From: Phycisphaerales bacterium
GTDB lineage: Bacteria > Planctomycetota > Phycisphaerae > Phycisphaerales > UBA1924
DNA length: 64,000 bases
NCBI GenBank assembly: GCA_007693785.1
Contig: RECY01000023.1
Location: forward strand, 1-64,000
Direction of reading: 5' to 3'
Positions 52,601 through 60,621 of this stretch are shown piece by piece (position 1 is the stretch's first letter; each line of letters begins with the position of its first letter). The notes below the pieces were generated by a model. It searched no databases, was not told the origin of the DNA, and was given only the letters and a program-made list of their open reading frames with translations. The translations under genes and the position numbers were made by a program.

Positions 52601-54257
52601 GCCCACGAAGCGACGACGCCTCCCCCGAAGAGATCACCAGCCCCAGCCGCACCAGCTCCGCGTACCGACGCTGGCTGAACAGCTCCTCGATCACCTCCGC
52701 GCGCGAGGCCCCCATCCCGCCCACCAGGTGCTCGTCCACCGGCACGTGCGACGCGCGGATGTCGATCGCCACCGCCGCCCCGGGCTCCGGCGGCGCGATC
52801 GTCCCCGTCGCCTCCAGCACCGCCCCCGTCGGGCCGCGACCTCGGAGGTTCACGATCTCGATCCGAGACTGGTCGAACGTCACCAGCCCGTGCAGGTCCA
52901 CAAAGGGGTAGGGGAAGTGCTCGTAGCTCGCCGTCGCGTCCCGAAAGTCCAGCCAGCCCCGCACAACGACCGGCGCGGGCGCACCCTCCACCGGCGGGCC
53001 GCGCTCCACGAACACCGTCGAATCGATGATCGCCGTCGGGTTGTTGAACGACTCCAGACGACGGCGCACGATCGGCGGCGCGAACGGCAACAGACTCGGC
53101 GCCCGCTCAAGCTGATAATCCCGCGTATCCAACTGGCAGAAGAACGCCGAGTCCGGGCTCGTCCCGTTGTACTCCAGCAGCACCTCGTACGGCAGGTCCT
53201 CCAGGATCCCCCGCAGCTCCGCACGCACGCGCCCCCGCTCGAACGCCACCTTCCCGCTCACCCGACGCATCCGCGCCCGCTCCTCCGAGCTCCCCGCGCT
53301 CTCCTCACCCGCATCGATCGCGAACGGCAGGCTGATCGACACGTCCGTGAGCTGGATCTCCGCCACGATCTCGCCCGGGAATGCGTACCCAAACGCCGTC
53401 CGCGCGATCTCACCTTCCAGGTCCAGCGATTCGTACACCGCCCGGTACGCCGTCGGCACCGCGCTCGAAGGCCAGTCGCTCAGCGCCACCTGCTCCAGCA
53501 CCAGACGCACCCCGTCCGCGTCCAGACGACCCGTCAGATCCAGCGGCCGCAGCCCCGCCCCACGACGCTCGATCAACTGGATGTCGTACCCCGCCTGCCC
53601 CGCGTCGTCCCGCGCCGGGAGCAGGCTCCCGTCCACCAGGATCGAACGCAACAGCGAGAACGAACCGTCCGGCGCGTGCTCGCCGAACTCCACCCTCGCG
53701 TCCGTCGCCGACAGCGTCGGCAGCTCGAACAGCCCCCGCGCGCTCGTCCCCGTCCGCAGGAGCGCCAGCGACGCCAGGTTCACACGCCCCGTCACCGAAG
53801 ACTGACTGATCCGAACCACCGGCGACTCGACCTCCACCGACACGATCCGCGGCGACAACGCGAACAGGCTCGCCGTGTCCGGACGCGCCACCAGACGATC
53901 CACCGTCAGCAGACGACCCGCCTCCCCCGCCACCCCCGGGATCGAGAACGTCCCGTCGCGGATCGTCACCACACCGTCCAAGCCCACCGACAGACGCCCC
54001 GCCTGGATCTCCAGCCCCAGCTCACGCTCCAGCTGCGGCACCAGAATCGCACGCGACACCGGCGTCTGCGTGATCACCAGCCACGCCACCGTCAGCAACA
54101 ACGCCAACGCGATCACGACCCGCAAGCACCACCGCGCCACACGCCGGCGACGCGACAAACGCGACCACTTGCTCACGCGCCTGCCGCCCACCCTGTGCAC
54201 GCCAGAGACACCCTTGGCGCGATCCGGACCGGGCTGTGGCGTCGGGGCGTCGGGCAT
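49641..54257 (-). CDS. Very large AsmA/TamB-like envelope protein (1538 aa)
   Basis: A single N-terminal membrane anchor (VARWCLRVVIALALLLTVAW) is followed by TPVSRAILVPQLERELGLEI, the start typical of AsmA-like bridge proteins. About 1450 periplasmic residues of beta-rich repeats follow, including several DUF3971/AsmA-type segments such as GLVTFDQSRIEIVNLRGRGP and SVVFGPGEAQFVNLRGEAPT. The end (FRLPTNEPIDFAQADFYLQN, IVFEDLSAFSRSVRVLGYGT) matches the AsmA C-terminal region. These proteins form hydrophobic grooves for phospholipid transport to the outer membrane. Same strand as the LOG gene; divergent from radA. Confidence 0.85.
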   Translation of the reverse strand: MPDAPTPQPGPDRAKGVSGVHRVGGRRVSKWSRLSRRRRVARWCLRVVIALALLLTVAWLVITQTPVSRAILVPQLERELGLEIQAGRLSVGLDGVVTIRDGTFSIPGVAGEAGRLLTVDRLVARPDTASLFALSPRIVSVEVESPVVRISQSSVTGRVNLASLALLRTGTSARGLFELPTLSATDARVEFGEHAPDGSFSLLRSILVDGSLLPARDDAGQAGYDIQLIERRGAGLRPLDLTGRLDADGVRLVLEQVALSDWPSSAVPTAYRAVYESLDLEGEIARTAFGYAFPGEIVAEIQLTDVSISLPFAIDAGEESAGSSEERARMRRVSGKVAFERGRVRAELRGILEDLPYEVLLEYNGTSPDSAFFCQLDTRDYQLERAPSLLPFAPPIVRRRLESFNNPTAIIDSTVFVERGPPVEGAPAPVVVRGWLDFRDATASYEHFPYPFVDLHGLVTFDQSRIEIVNLRGRGPTGAVLEATGTIAPPEPGAAVAIDIRASHVPVDEHLVGGMGASRAEVIEELFSQRRYAELVRLGLVISSGEASSLRGRRAEVRAELARDPAPGAAAHLREEGETIDRRLRAPEFDLGSSGRVDVRIRRREGDLSPWENEIDVHFAQAGLLPKQFPLPIVGEDLSLRIAGSTGELMGGAFRGLLGGSASIDAVVDLAIDAPEGTPVTPTVRVRAQDVPIDERLIHAIPDPGEDGEAGGSDQESVRRILRNLRLAGAVDAEVAIGRREHGGLGFDVELLAPRVTASPASGAGAGERLALDLAGRVHVRETDLEFDLSGLASSIDATGEREVSDVGRVGVRASVRFASAEDEALTPEAGEADPGWLEVFVEGDDADLAAPFEDLVGVFSPDGSSAMREARGLYRPLGVAHAGVRVSGVLGEAPRVEAALTRLRGVEIDLLEGRVRMDADGGVVLVDVDPGGLGLAHLYALRGPIRHDGSPAGYARLDGALVITPSPAGGTGAGGVGTDDDEAVLRIVLEDGDAGSSLVRGALLAGEARELLSYYDRHEPFGAFRAEVELRPERAPIGRAPAEAPPKPIVRGVVWPESFAFTRGEEIVRFHPIEGSVVFGPGEAQFVNLRGEAPTWGGAASGLWLASEDGAAETRVRFSVRSDGLSSDLRSLLADELIEIIETLEMDPRGTWSVTDGELLLARGPDVADEAAPEPKATVSGLLRAGDLSMVIGLPIAEAELSARFFVERDPAQDRGRWSMDVLASSLRYGGVGLTDARARLAGGSDAAGPLPTLIPLCTADCHGGRVSVEARTDTQADGRVAVEGEVRLSGVRLAPVVEELRVEAERVARAERGETWIPLAGELDLEGDPLNGGRGVPDESRGRIDAELGFRGFAGEPEAASGRGIVRVFGGRVLSLPLAVRLIEVSNFRLPTNEPIDFAQADFYLQNGRIVFEDLSAFSRSVRVLGYGTMSWPELRMDLRFNSQAEARIPLISDVFENLRDELVSTRVTGTPGEPEFELLQFPQTRRMVTRFLGLPQSDRSRRLTELRERAERARERAGRSVRIDRDVAGRPGGQE

Positions 54258-54317
54258 CCGTTGCAGTGTACGAGCCCCGTCGCGCCCGGTGGCGAAGAGC
54301 TATCCTCGCGCACGCCC

Positions 54318-55799
54318 ATGCCCAAAACCCGAAAAACCTTCATCTGCCGATCCTGCGGCGCGATCCAACCCCGCTGGATGGGCAAATGCCCCGACTGCGC
54401 CACGTGGGACAGCCTCGAAGAAGCCGAGGCGACGCCCTCGGCCACCAAAGACCCGCAACGCGGCCTCGTCGAAGGCTGGCACGCCCTCCAGCACGACGAA
54501 GATCCCGGCACAGGACTTCGCCCCACCCCCGCACCCTCGCGCGACACCCCCGTCGCACGCCCCATCGCCGACGTCGGCGACGCCGACACCGAAACCGCAC
54601 GACTCGCCACCGGCATCGCCGAGTTCGACCGCGTCCTCGGCGGCACGCCCGACCGACGCGGGCTTGTCCCCGGCTCGGTCACCCTCGTCGGCGGCGAGCC
54701 CGGCATCGGCAAGTCCACCCTCCTCCTCCAGGCCGCCGGCTCACTCGCCCACGACCACCCCGCCACCCAGCGTCAAAGCGTCCGCACGCTCTACGTCTCC
54801 AGCGAAGAGTCCGCACCGCAGGTCCGCGACCGGGCGCGCCGCCTCGGCGTCCCCGACACCGCCGCCCTCTACCTCCTCGCCGACACCAACCTCGCCCGCA
54901 TCGTCGAGCAGACCCGGCGCACCAGCCCCGCCGTCCTCATCATCGACTCGATCCAGATGATCTACAAATCCGACCTCCCCGCTGCCCCCGGCTCGGTCGC
55001 ACAGGTCCGCCGATGCTGCGCCGAACTCGTCTACCTCGCCAAAGCCAGCGGCATCGCCGTCGTCCTTGTCGGGCACGTCACCAAGGACGGCGCCCTCGCC
55101 GGCCCGCGCCTCCTCGAGCACCTCGTCGACGCCGTCATCCTCTTCGAAGGCGACCGCCACCACGCCCACCGCGTCGTCCGCGCCATCAAGAACCGCTTCG
55201 GCACCACGCAAGAGCTCGGCATCTTTGAGATGACCGGCACAGGCCTCCGCGAAGTCCCCGAGGGCGCCAGCGTCGCCGCACTCGACACCGGCGCCGACCC
55301 GCGCCCCGGCTCGGTCGTCTGCCCCGTCATGAGCGGCTCGCGCTGCGTCTGCGTCGAGCTCCAGGCCCTCACCGCGACCGGCTTCCTCGGCGCCGCCAAA
55401 CGCAAGTCCAGCGGGCTCGACGCCAACCGCCTCGCGATGCTCATCGCCGTCCTCGAACAGCACGCCGAACTCCGACTCGCCGACCGCGACATCTTCGCCA
55501 GCGTCGTCGGCGGCGTCCGCGTCGCCGAGCCCGCCAGCGACCTCGCCCTCCTCCTCGCCATCGCCGGCAGCCACCACCGGCGCGCGCTCGAACCACGCAC
55601 TATCGCTGTCGGCGAAGTCGGCCTCGGCGGCGAGGTCCGCCCCGTCCCTCAACTCGAAACCCGCCTCCGAGAAGCCGCCCGCCTCGGCTATCAGCACGCC
55701 GTCATCCCCACACTCGGACGACACGCCCTCCCCAAAATCCCCGGCCTCGAACTCCGCGAAGTCAAAAACGTCGACCGAGCCATCGAACAACTCGGCTAA
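54318..55799 (+). CDS. radA: DNA repair protein RadA (branch-migration helicase)
   Basis: A 493-residue RadA/Sms. Zinc finger with C10, C13, C24 and C27 (CRSCG ... CPDC). RecA-like core with Walker A GEPGIGKST at 126-134, the RadA-specific KNRFG near 290, and the C-terminal Lon-like domain (LDANRLAMLIAVLEQHAELR, VAVGEVGLGGEVRPVPQ-like end). It extends D-loops during recombination with RecA. Slightly longer than the usual ~455 residues because of an Ala/Pro/Thr-rich linker at ~40-90. The ATG at 54318 is clear; the frame is open for thousands of bases upstream only as the shadow of the AsmA gene. Confidence 0.96.
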   Translation: MPKTRKTFICRSCGAIQPRWMGKCPDCATWDSLEEAEATPSATKDPQRGLVEGWHALQHDEDPGTGLRPTPAPSRDTPVARPIADVGDADTETARLATGIAEFDRVLGGTPDRRGLVPGSVTLVGGEPGIGKSTLLLQAAGSLAHDHPATQRQSVRTLYVSSEESAPQVRDRARRLGVPDTAALYLLADTNLARIVEQTRRTSPAVLIIDSIQMIYKSDLPAAPGSVAQVRRCCAELVYLAKASGIAVVLVGHVTKDGALAGPRLLEHLVDAVILFEGDRHHAHRVVRAIKNRFGTTQELGIFEMTGTGLREVPEGASVAALDTGADPRPGSVVCPVMSGSRCVCVELQALTATGFLGAAKRKSSGLDANRLAMLIAVLEQHAELRLADRDIFASVVGGVRVAEPASDLALLLAIAGSHHRRALEPRTIAVGEVGLGGEVRPVPQLETRLREAARLGYQHAVIPTLGRHALPKIPGLELREVKNVDRAIEQLG

Positions 55800-55815
55800 C
55801 CCCTCTCCCCCCGTG

Positions 55816-55836
55816 GCACGGGCCTCCCGCCCGTGC
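55816..55836 (+). terminator. Hairpin after radA
   Basis: GCACGGGC-CTCCC-GCCCGTGC, 8-bp stem starting 16 bases after the radA stop. Not followed by a T-run, so either a Rho-dependent end or a REP-like element. The same hairpin type is frequent between planctomycete genes (recollection). Confidence 0.5.
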
Positions 55837-55855
55837 ATTCCCCCAAGCCCGCACC

Positions 55856-56251
55856 ATGCTCACCCCGCCTCCACCCAAGCCCGGGCAACGCAAGACGCGG
55901 GCCGACCGCATCAACGAAGCCTATTTCGGCCCACCGCTCCTCCGTCGCAACGAGAAATGGCTCTGGCTTGCCATGCTCGTGATAGGGCTTGTCTGCGTCG
56001 TGCTGCTCATCTGGGTGCCGATGCCCAACTGGGCAACGAAGATCATGAGCTACCTCTTTTTCATCCCCGCGTTCGCCTTCGCCGCCATCGTCAGCTCCGG
56101 CATCAAACGCCGCCTCCGACGCGGCGAAGTCCCCTGCCCCAACTGCGGCTTCGACCTCCAAGGCCTCCACAACACCGAGTTCTGCCCCGAATGCGGCCAC
56201 CACTTCGAATCCCCCGAAGCCGCACGCAAAGCGATCGAGAACTATAAATAA
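55856..56251 (+). CDS. Small membrane protein with C-terminal zinc ribbon
   Basis: A 131-residue protein. Two transmembrane helices (WLWLAMLVIGLVCVVLLIWV, MSYLFFIPAFAFAAIVSSGI) are followed by a cytoplasmic zinc ribbon CPNCGFDLQGL ... FCPECGHHFE. This architecture is abundant in Phycisphaerae and Planctomycetia; function unknown. It resembles the next gene in layout, but the two differ strongly in base composition. Confidence 0.8.
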   Translation: MLTPPPPKPGQRKTRADRINEAYFGPPLLRRNEKWLWLAMLVIGLVCVVLLIWVPMPNWATKIMSYLFFIPAFAFAAIVSSGIKRRLRRGEVPCPNCGFDLQGLHNTEFCPECGHHFESPEAARKAIENYK

Positions 56252-56318
56252 ATCACTATAAGTGCATTAAAATTTTCCCAACGGGTCGAGAAGTATTCGA
56301 TAATAACGAGCAGTCCAG

Positions 56319-56702
56319 ATGAAGAATGCACTACATAAAGTAAATCTTTTTTGGCCACCCGCATACCTGCGGGTGGCCAAAATCCCATTGTTTGCCGCTG
56401 CAGTAGCTCTGCTTCTTTTTCCACTAGCCGACAGTATAGAAGGTGCTTTAACGCGAAGTTTTAATATTTATATTTCTATGAAATCTAGCGCCTATTTCAA
56501 AAGTATTTTGATTGCATTCGCCCTGTGTTCCATCCTCACATGCGTTGCCATTCGGCTGAACATGCGCCGCAAAATACGTTCCGGAATCATGCTGTGCCCT
56601 GAATGCGGGTATGACCGAAGCGGCATGGAGTGTTCGAAGTGCCCGGAATGTGGTGATCCGCCTTCGACGAAGGAACGATTGCTTCACGAGTGGGATCGGT
56701 AA
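56319..56702 (+). CDS. Second small membrane zinc-ribbon protein, AT-rich
   Basis: A 127-residue protein with two transmembrane helices (IPLFAAAVALLLFPLADSIE, SILIAFALCSILTCVAIRLN) and a C-terminal zinc ribbon CPECGYDRSGMECSKCPECG. Same architecture as the gene at 55856, but the nucleotide composition from ~56240 to 56560 is clearly AT-richer than all neighbours and uses many A/T-ending codons, suggesting a foreign or unusually relaxed origin. A perfect 15-bp inverted repeat lies inside codons 11-22. Function unknown. Confidence 0.7.
   Translation: MKNALHKVNLFWPPAYLRVAKIPLFAAAVALLLFPLADSIEGALTRSFNIYISMKSSAYFKSILIAFALCSILTCVAIRLNMRRKIRSGIMLCPECGYDRSGMECSKCPECGDPPSTKERLLHEWDR
56349..56382. repeat. 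Perfect 15-bp inverted repeat inside a coding region
   Basis: TTTTGGCCACCCGCA, loop TACC, TGCGGGTGGCCAAAA. It starts 30 bases after the ATG of the gene at 56319 and encodes FWPPAYLRVAK. In mRNA it would fold into a very stable stem close to the start codon. No T-run follows on either strand, so it is not a standard terminator. Confidence 0.75.
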
Positions 56703-56760
56703 AGCTCGAATCGACAGCTATTGCATCACGAGAGCCCTCGATCCGATACTCACTGAAGCC

Positions 56761-57219
56761 TCACCCCTCGCCCCCCAACCACCCCGGCAGCGCCCGCGGT
56801 CGCCCGTCCGCCCCCACGCACGCCAGTTCGGTCGTCGCCGCGACGCACACGCCCAGGCCGCTCGCGTCCGGCGTCGGGAGCGAGGGATCCCTCGCCGCGT
56901 CCAGCTCCTGCGCCGCACGCCCAGCACGCTCGGCCAGCGCCACCTCGTACGCGTGCCGGATCTTGATCTTGCTCACGTGCTCCACCCGCGTCCGCACCTC
57001 GACCACGTCGTCGTACCGCACCGGGCGCCGATACCGCACGTCCAGCTTGGTCACGACGAGGAAGACCCCCGCCGCCTCCAATGCCGCGTAGCTCACGCCG
57101 CTCGTGCGGAGCAGCTCCGTCCGCCCCATCTCCAGCCACGGCACAAAGCTCGCATGATGCGCCACGCCCATCGGGTCGCACTCGCAATACCGCACACGCA
57201 CGCGGATTGAGCCCGACAT
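56761..57219 (-). CDS. Acyl-CoA thioesterase, YbgC/4HBT hot-dog family
   Basis: A 152-residue hot-dog fold enzyme. It starts with the motif RVRYCECDPMGVAHHASFVP, where D15 is the catalytic Asp (family consensus YxDTDxxGxVYHxxY), and continues FLVVTKLDVRYRRPVRYDD and VEHVSKIKIRHAYEVAL. It hydrolyses acyl-CoA thioesters; in many bacteria YbgC is linked to the Tol-Pal system, not seen here. In-frame ATGs at 57264 and 57282 could add up to 21 residues without conserved content. Confidence 0.82.
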   Translation of the reverse strand: MSGSIRVRVRYCECDPMGVAHHASFVPWLEMGRTELLRTSGVSYAALEAAGVFLVVTKLDVRYRRPVRYDDVVEVRTRVEHVSKIKIRHAYEVALAERAGRAAQELDAARDPSLPTPDASGLGVCVAATTELACVGADGRPRALPGWLGGEG

Positions 57220-57336
57220 GGCCGGGGCCCCCGTCGGCTCGGCGTGCGTCGCATCCGTCGGCATCCTCGATCCATCACGCATGGGCAAGGCTACGCCCAC
57301 GCCGCGACACGCCACCACGCCAATGAATGCATATTC

Positions 57337-58008
57337 ATGCATGACGCAAGATTTTTTCCATTTACCGCTTTACCACGCCCCGGGGGCTCACTAGCGTTCC
57401 CTTCTGTGCCACAGATCACTGCTCAGCGTCTGATCGTGCGTGTCCGCCCGTGGGGGGCCGGTGACGACGCGCTCGCAGCGACCGGCGTGCTCCACCGCGC
57501 CTACCGCCCGCAGGTCGAGGCCGGGCTCCGCCCGCTCGCCGGGCGCCAGTGCGCCGACACCACCGCGCGCCGTCTTCAGAACGCGACTCCGATCCTCGCC
57601 GAGGGCCTGCTCCCCGAGCCCAGCCCCCACCGCCGCACGCCCCGCCCCGTCTCGGCCCACGCCACCGCCGCCGAGCCGCCCCCCGCGACCCGCCTCGCCG
57701 GCGTCATCCTGCTCGACGAGCTCGAAGAAGCCGCCTTCCCACCGCTCTTCAAAGAGTTCGGCGTCGCCCACTTCTCCATGTTCGCCGTCGAGCCCGAACT
57801 CCAGGGCCTCGGCATCGGCGCCCGCCTGCTCGAAGAGGTCGAACGCCGAGCGACCCAGAGCGGGCGAGCCACCCTCGCGTGCTCCATGGCCGGGCCCGAC
57901 ACGGCCCTCCGCGACTGGTACCTCCGGCGCGGCTACACCGTTCGCGCCACCTGGCAGTGGCCCTACACCAACTACGAAAGCCTCATCCTCGCGAAAGACC
58001 TCGCCTGA
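57337..58008 (+). CDS. GNAT-family N-acetyltransferase
   Basis: A 223-residue (or shorter) acetyltransferase. The acetyl-CoA site is FSMFAVEPELQGLGIGARLL (Q-x-x-G-x-G), followed by the typical DWYLRRGYTVRATWQW strand-helix end. The N-terminal part carries an Ala/Pro-rich loop (~95-120). Start is uncertain: ATG 57337 or GTG 57406 (SVPQITAQRLIVR), the latter fitting the fold better. Substrate unknown. Divergent from the thioesterase with a 120-bp gap containing the dyad ATGAAT-GCAT-ATTCAT at 57323-57338. Confidence 0.8.
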   Translation: MHDARFFPFTALPRPGGSLAFPSVPQITAQRLIVRVRPWGAGDDALAATGVLHRAYRPQVEAGLRPLAGRQCADTTARRLQNATPILAEGLLPEPSPHRRTPRPVSAHATAAEPPPATRLAGVILLDELEEAAFPPLFKEFGVAHFSMFAVEPELQGLGIGARLLEEVERRATQSGRATLACSMAGPDTALRDWYLRRGYTVRATWQWPYTNYESLILAKDLA

Positions 58009-58018
58009 GCGGGCGCGT

Positions 58019-58831
58019 TCACTCGCCCGCTCGACGCCCCGGCGACCACGCCCGCTCCACCCGGTGGACCTGCCCCGTCACCGCGTCCTCGAACCGCACG
58101 CGGACGAGAAAATCCCGCTCGCTCAGATCGCCGAACACGCCTTCAAAATCCACCCAGTACGCCGGCGAACCCAGACCCTGGCGATAGGCCTCGCGCAACG
58201 CCGAGGCGTCGAGCGTCACCTCGCCCAAGCGGCTCGCCCCGAAACCGATCGGCGGACGCTCGAACAGGCGTCGTTCCTCCTCCATCGCCTCGCGCGACAA
58301 GCGACGATCCGGATCGAAACCATCCCCCCGCACACCCGCCGACGCCGAGGCGTCCTCGCGCCACCCCATCGGCGGGAACGCGATCAGCTCCACCGTCATC
58401 GCCCCCACCATCTGCACGAACCGGCCGCGCCCATCCACGGGGCGCACACGCACGCGCACCCGACCCAGCCGCTCGCCCTCCCGAGAGACATCCTGCAGCG
58501 GCTCCAGGATCTCCAGCTTTCCCACCCGCGGCAGCGCCTCGCGCACCGATTCCGGCATCGGCGCGTCCGACCGACGATCCGCCTCGAACACCTTCGCCCG
58601 GAGTTCCGCGTTCGCCGCCTCGAGCTCGCCGATCCGAGACTCCCGCGCGATCGCCTCCGACCGGAGGCGGTCGTTCTCGTTCGTAAAGTTCTTCGGCCCC
58701 CCGCACCCGCCCGCGAGCAGCACCGCGCCGATCACCGCCGAGCCGGCCAGACCGCCCAAGAGCGACCACACCCGCCCAACCCGCCGAACGGGGGCGACCG
58801 CGTCACCCGTCGAATGTTGAAAACCGCGCAC
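58019..58831 (-). CDS. Hypothetical lipoprotein with coiled-coil segment
   Basis: A 270-residue protein. N-terminal signal SAVIGAVLLAGGCGG with a lipobox Cys near 43. A short coiled coil follows (ENDRLRSEAIARESRIGELE, AANAELRAKVFE). The rest is beta-rich (LGRVRVRVRPVDGRGRFVQM, DFLVRVRFEDAVTGQVHRVE), resembling a domain that measures or binds envelope components, but I cannot name the family. GTG start at 58831 (TTG at 58834 also open). It converges on the GNAT gene, ten bases apart. Confidence 0.65.
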   Translation of the reverse strand: MRGFQHSTGDAVAPVRRVGRVWSLLGGLAGSAVIGAVLLAGGCGGPKNFTNENDRLRSEAIARESRIGELEAANAELRAKVFEADRRSDAPMPESVREALPRVGKLEILEPLQDVSREGERLGRVRVRVRPVDGRGRFVQMVGAMTVELIAFPPMGWREDASASAGVRGDGFDPDRRLSREAMEEERRLFERPPIGFGASRLGEVTLDASALREAYRQGLGSPAYWVDFEGVFGDLSERDFLVRVRFEDAVTGQVHRVERAWSPGRRAGE

Positions 58832-58946
58832 CAACGCGTGGGCTCTCCCGGTCGCACAGCTCTCCGAGCCGTGTCCCTCCCAAGCTCAGACGCCGAGCAC
58901 GCCCGCAGGTTCCCTGCCGGCGCAAACTCGGCCCAGGGATCAGAGT

Positions 58947-59561
58947 TCAGTCCTCGTCCCGGGGCTTATTCGGCATGCTCGTCAGGATCTCATCCACCAA
59001 CCCGTACTCGACCATCTCCTTGTCGTCGAGCCACTTGTTCCGATCGCAGTCCGCCTCGATCCGCTCCGGCGTCTGCCCCGTCTGCTGGCTGTAGATCGCG
59101 TACAGGCGCTCACGCAAGCGAAGCATCTCCTTCGCCTCGATCTCGAGGTCCGTCGCCTGACCCTCCATCACCCCGCCGATCAGCGGCTGGTGCATCAGGT
59201 TGCGGCTGTTCCGCAGCGCGTACCGCTTGCCCTTGGTCCCGGCGCACGCCAGCACGCTCCCCATGCTCGCCGCCTGCCCCACGATGTACGTCGCGATTTC
59301 CGGCTGGATGAACTGCATCGTGTCCAGCATCGCCAGACCCGCCGTCACGCTCCCCCCCGGCGAGTTGACGTACATCGAGATGTCCGCCTTCGGGTCCTCG
59401 TTCGCCAGGAACAGCAGCTGCGCCACCACGACGTTCGCGACCTCGTCGGTCACCGGCCCACCCAAAAAGATGATCCGGTCCTTCAGCAGGCGCGAGTAGA
59501 TGTCGTACGAACGCTCCCCGCGGGCGGTCTGCTCGACAACGATCGGCACGAGATACGACAT
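58947..59561 (-). CDS. clpP: ATP-dependent Clp protease proteolytic subunit (ClpP, copy 1)
   Basis: A 204-residue serine protease with the complete triad: S99 in [11 protein letters not shown]124 in [11 protein letters not shown]173 in [28 protein letters not shown] and the handle helix are standard. It forms the barrel that degrades unfolded proteins fed by ClpX or ClpA. ATG 59561 is chosen; 59579 would add six residues. It lies about 65 bp downstream of a second clpP, so hetero-oligomers are possible. Confidence 0.95.
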   Translation of the reverse strand: MSYLVPIVVEQTARGERSYDIYSRLLKDRIIFLGGPVTDEVANVVVAQLLFLANEDPKADISMYVNSPGGSVTAGLAMLDTMQFIQPEIATYIVGQAASMGSVLACAGTKGKRYALRNSRNLMHQPLIGGVMEGQATDLEIEAKEMLRLRERLYAIYSQQTGQTPERIEADCDRNKWLDDKEMVEYGLVDEILTSMPNKPRDED

Positions 59562-59626
59562 GCGATTCGATCCTTCCATCCGCGGCCGGTCGCGACCCGC
59601 GACCGGCGGTCTTCATGCCGTGTCCA

Positions 59627-60247
59627 TCACATCCCGGGGCCGGTCGCGCCCGGGTTATTCAGCTTCGACGCCTCGCCCGCGCTCAGCACCTCGTCCGCCA
59701 GCCCGTACGCCACCGCTTCCTGAGCCGTGAAGTACTTGTCGCGCTCGCCGTCCTTCGCCACCGTCTCCACTTCCTGGCCCGTGTGACGAGCGATGATCTC
59801 GTTCAGCTGACGCTTCGCCTTGATGATCTGCTCGGCCTGGATCCGAATATCCTCGGCCTGTCCCGTCACCCCGCCGTACGGCTGGTGGATCATCACCTTC
59901 GCGTGCGGCAGGATGAACCGCCGCCCCTTCGTCCCGGCCGTCAGCAGCACGCTCCCGCCCGAGTACGCACGACCCAGGCAATACGTCGCGATCGGGCTCG
60001 ACAGAAACCGCATCGTGTCGTACAGCGCGAGCGTGTCGTCCACCGCCCCGCCCGGCGAGTTGATGTAAAAACTGATCTCCTGAGCCTTCCGCTGGTGCTC
60101 CAGATAGAGCATCTGCATCATGACCCGGGCCGCCGACGACTGGTTGATCTCACCGATGAGAAACACGATCCGATTCTCGAGCATCAACTCGTCGATCGTC
60201 ATCTCACGGGTCCGCTGGTAGTTGACGCCTGCAGCCGGCATAGGCAC
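59627..60247 (-). CDS. clpP: ClpP, copy 2 (divergent paralogue)
   Basis: A 206-residue ClpP homologue, clearly different from copy 1. Active-site serine in LGRAYSGGSVLL (S96; glycine-rich, where copy 1 has GQAASMGS), H121 in MIHQPYGGVTG and an Asp in KDGERDKYF, so the triad looks intact. The QAEDIRIQAEQIIKAKRQLN handle is normal. First gene of a two-gene clpP unit. Paired, non-identical ClpPs often form mixed rings with distinct specificity; here inferred from adjacency. Confidence 0.92.
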   Translation of the reverse strand: MPMPAAGVNYQRTREMTIDELMLENRIVFLIGEINQSSAARVMMQMLYLEHQRKAQEISFYINSPGGAVDDTLALYDTMRFLSSPIATYCLGRAYSGGSVLLTAGTKGRRFILPHAKVMIHQPYGGVTGQAEDIRIQAEQIIKAKRQLNEIIARHTGQEVETVAKDGERDKYFTAQEAVAYGLADEVLSAGEASKLNNPGATGPGM

Positions 60248-60621
60248 TCCAAACGCCTGTTAAGGCCCCCCGACGATGCACGCTCGCGGGGCCGAGTCCC
60301 GTCCTTGAATCGCCACGCCCCGGATCCCACCGTCCGGACCGAGCCGCGGTCGCGGCCACTATAGCCACGCCTGCCCACACCGCCCAACACCCGCAAATCA
60401 CCAAACACAGGACCAGGCCCACGCAGACCGAGCCGGGCAAGCTCCCGATCACGCCCGCTATCGACCCGATCCCACCCCGCCTGAACCGGGATTCCCCGGG
60501 CCACCGCCCCGCCCCAGATCTTCCCGCGTTGCCCGGCCCGCCCCGGAACACGTAGCATGGGCGCCCTTGCGCCACGCGAGCAGGCCCGTCCGCCAACAAG
60601 CCGGACCCATCGGGAGCCAAC
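60248..60621. other. Divergent control region, no gene seen
   Basis: About 370 bp between clpP copy 2 (minus) and the metallophosphoesterase (plus). No frame looks coding. It should contain both promoters; I could not identify boxes or heat-shock elements with confidence. Confidence 0.3.

Noticed and set aside
49233-55799. A 2188-codon open frame on the plus strand
   Set aside because: Only its last 493 codons are RadA; the rest is antisense to the AsmA-like gene and consists of Arg/Pro/His-rich sequence, a GC-codon shadow.
55816-55836. Hairpin after radA as a novel RNA
   Set aside because: A short hairpin of a type common between planctomycete genes; nothing indicates a distinct RNA.
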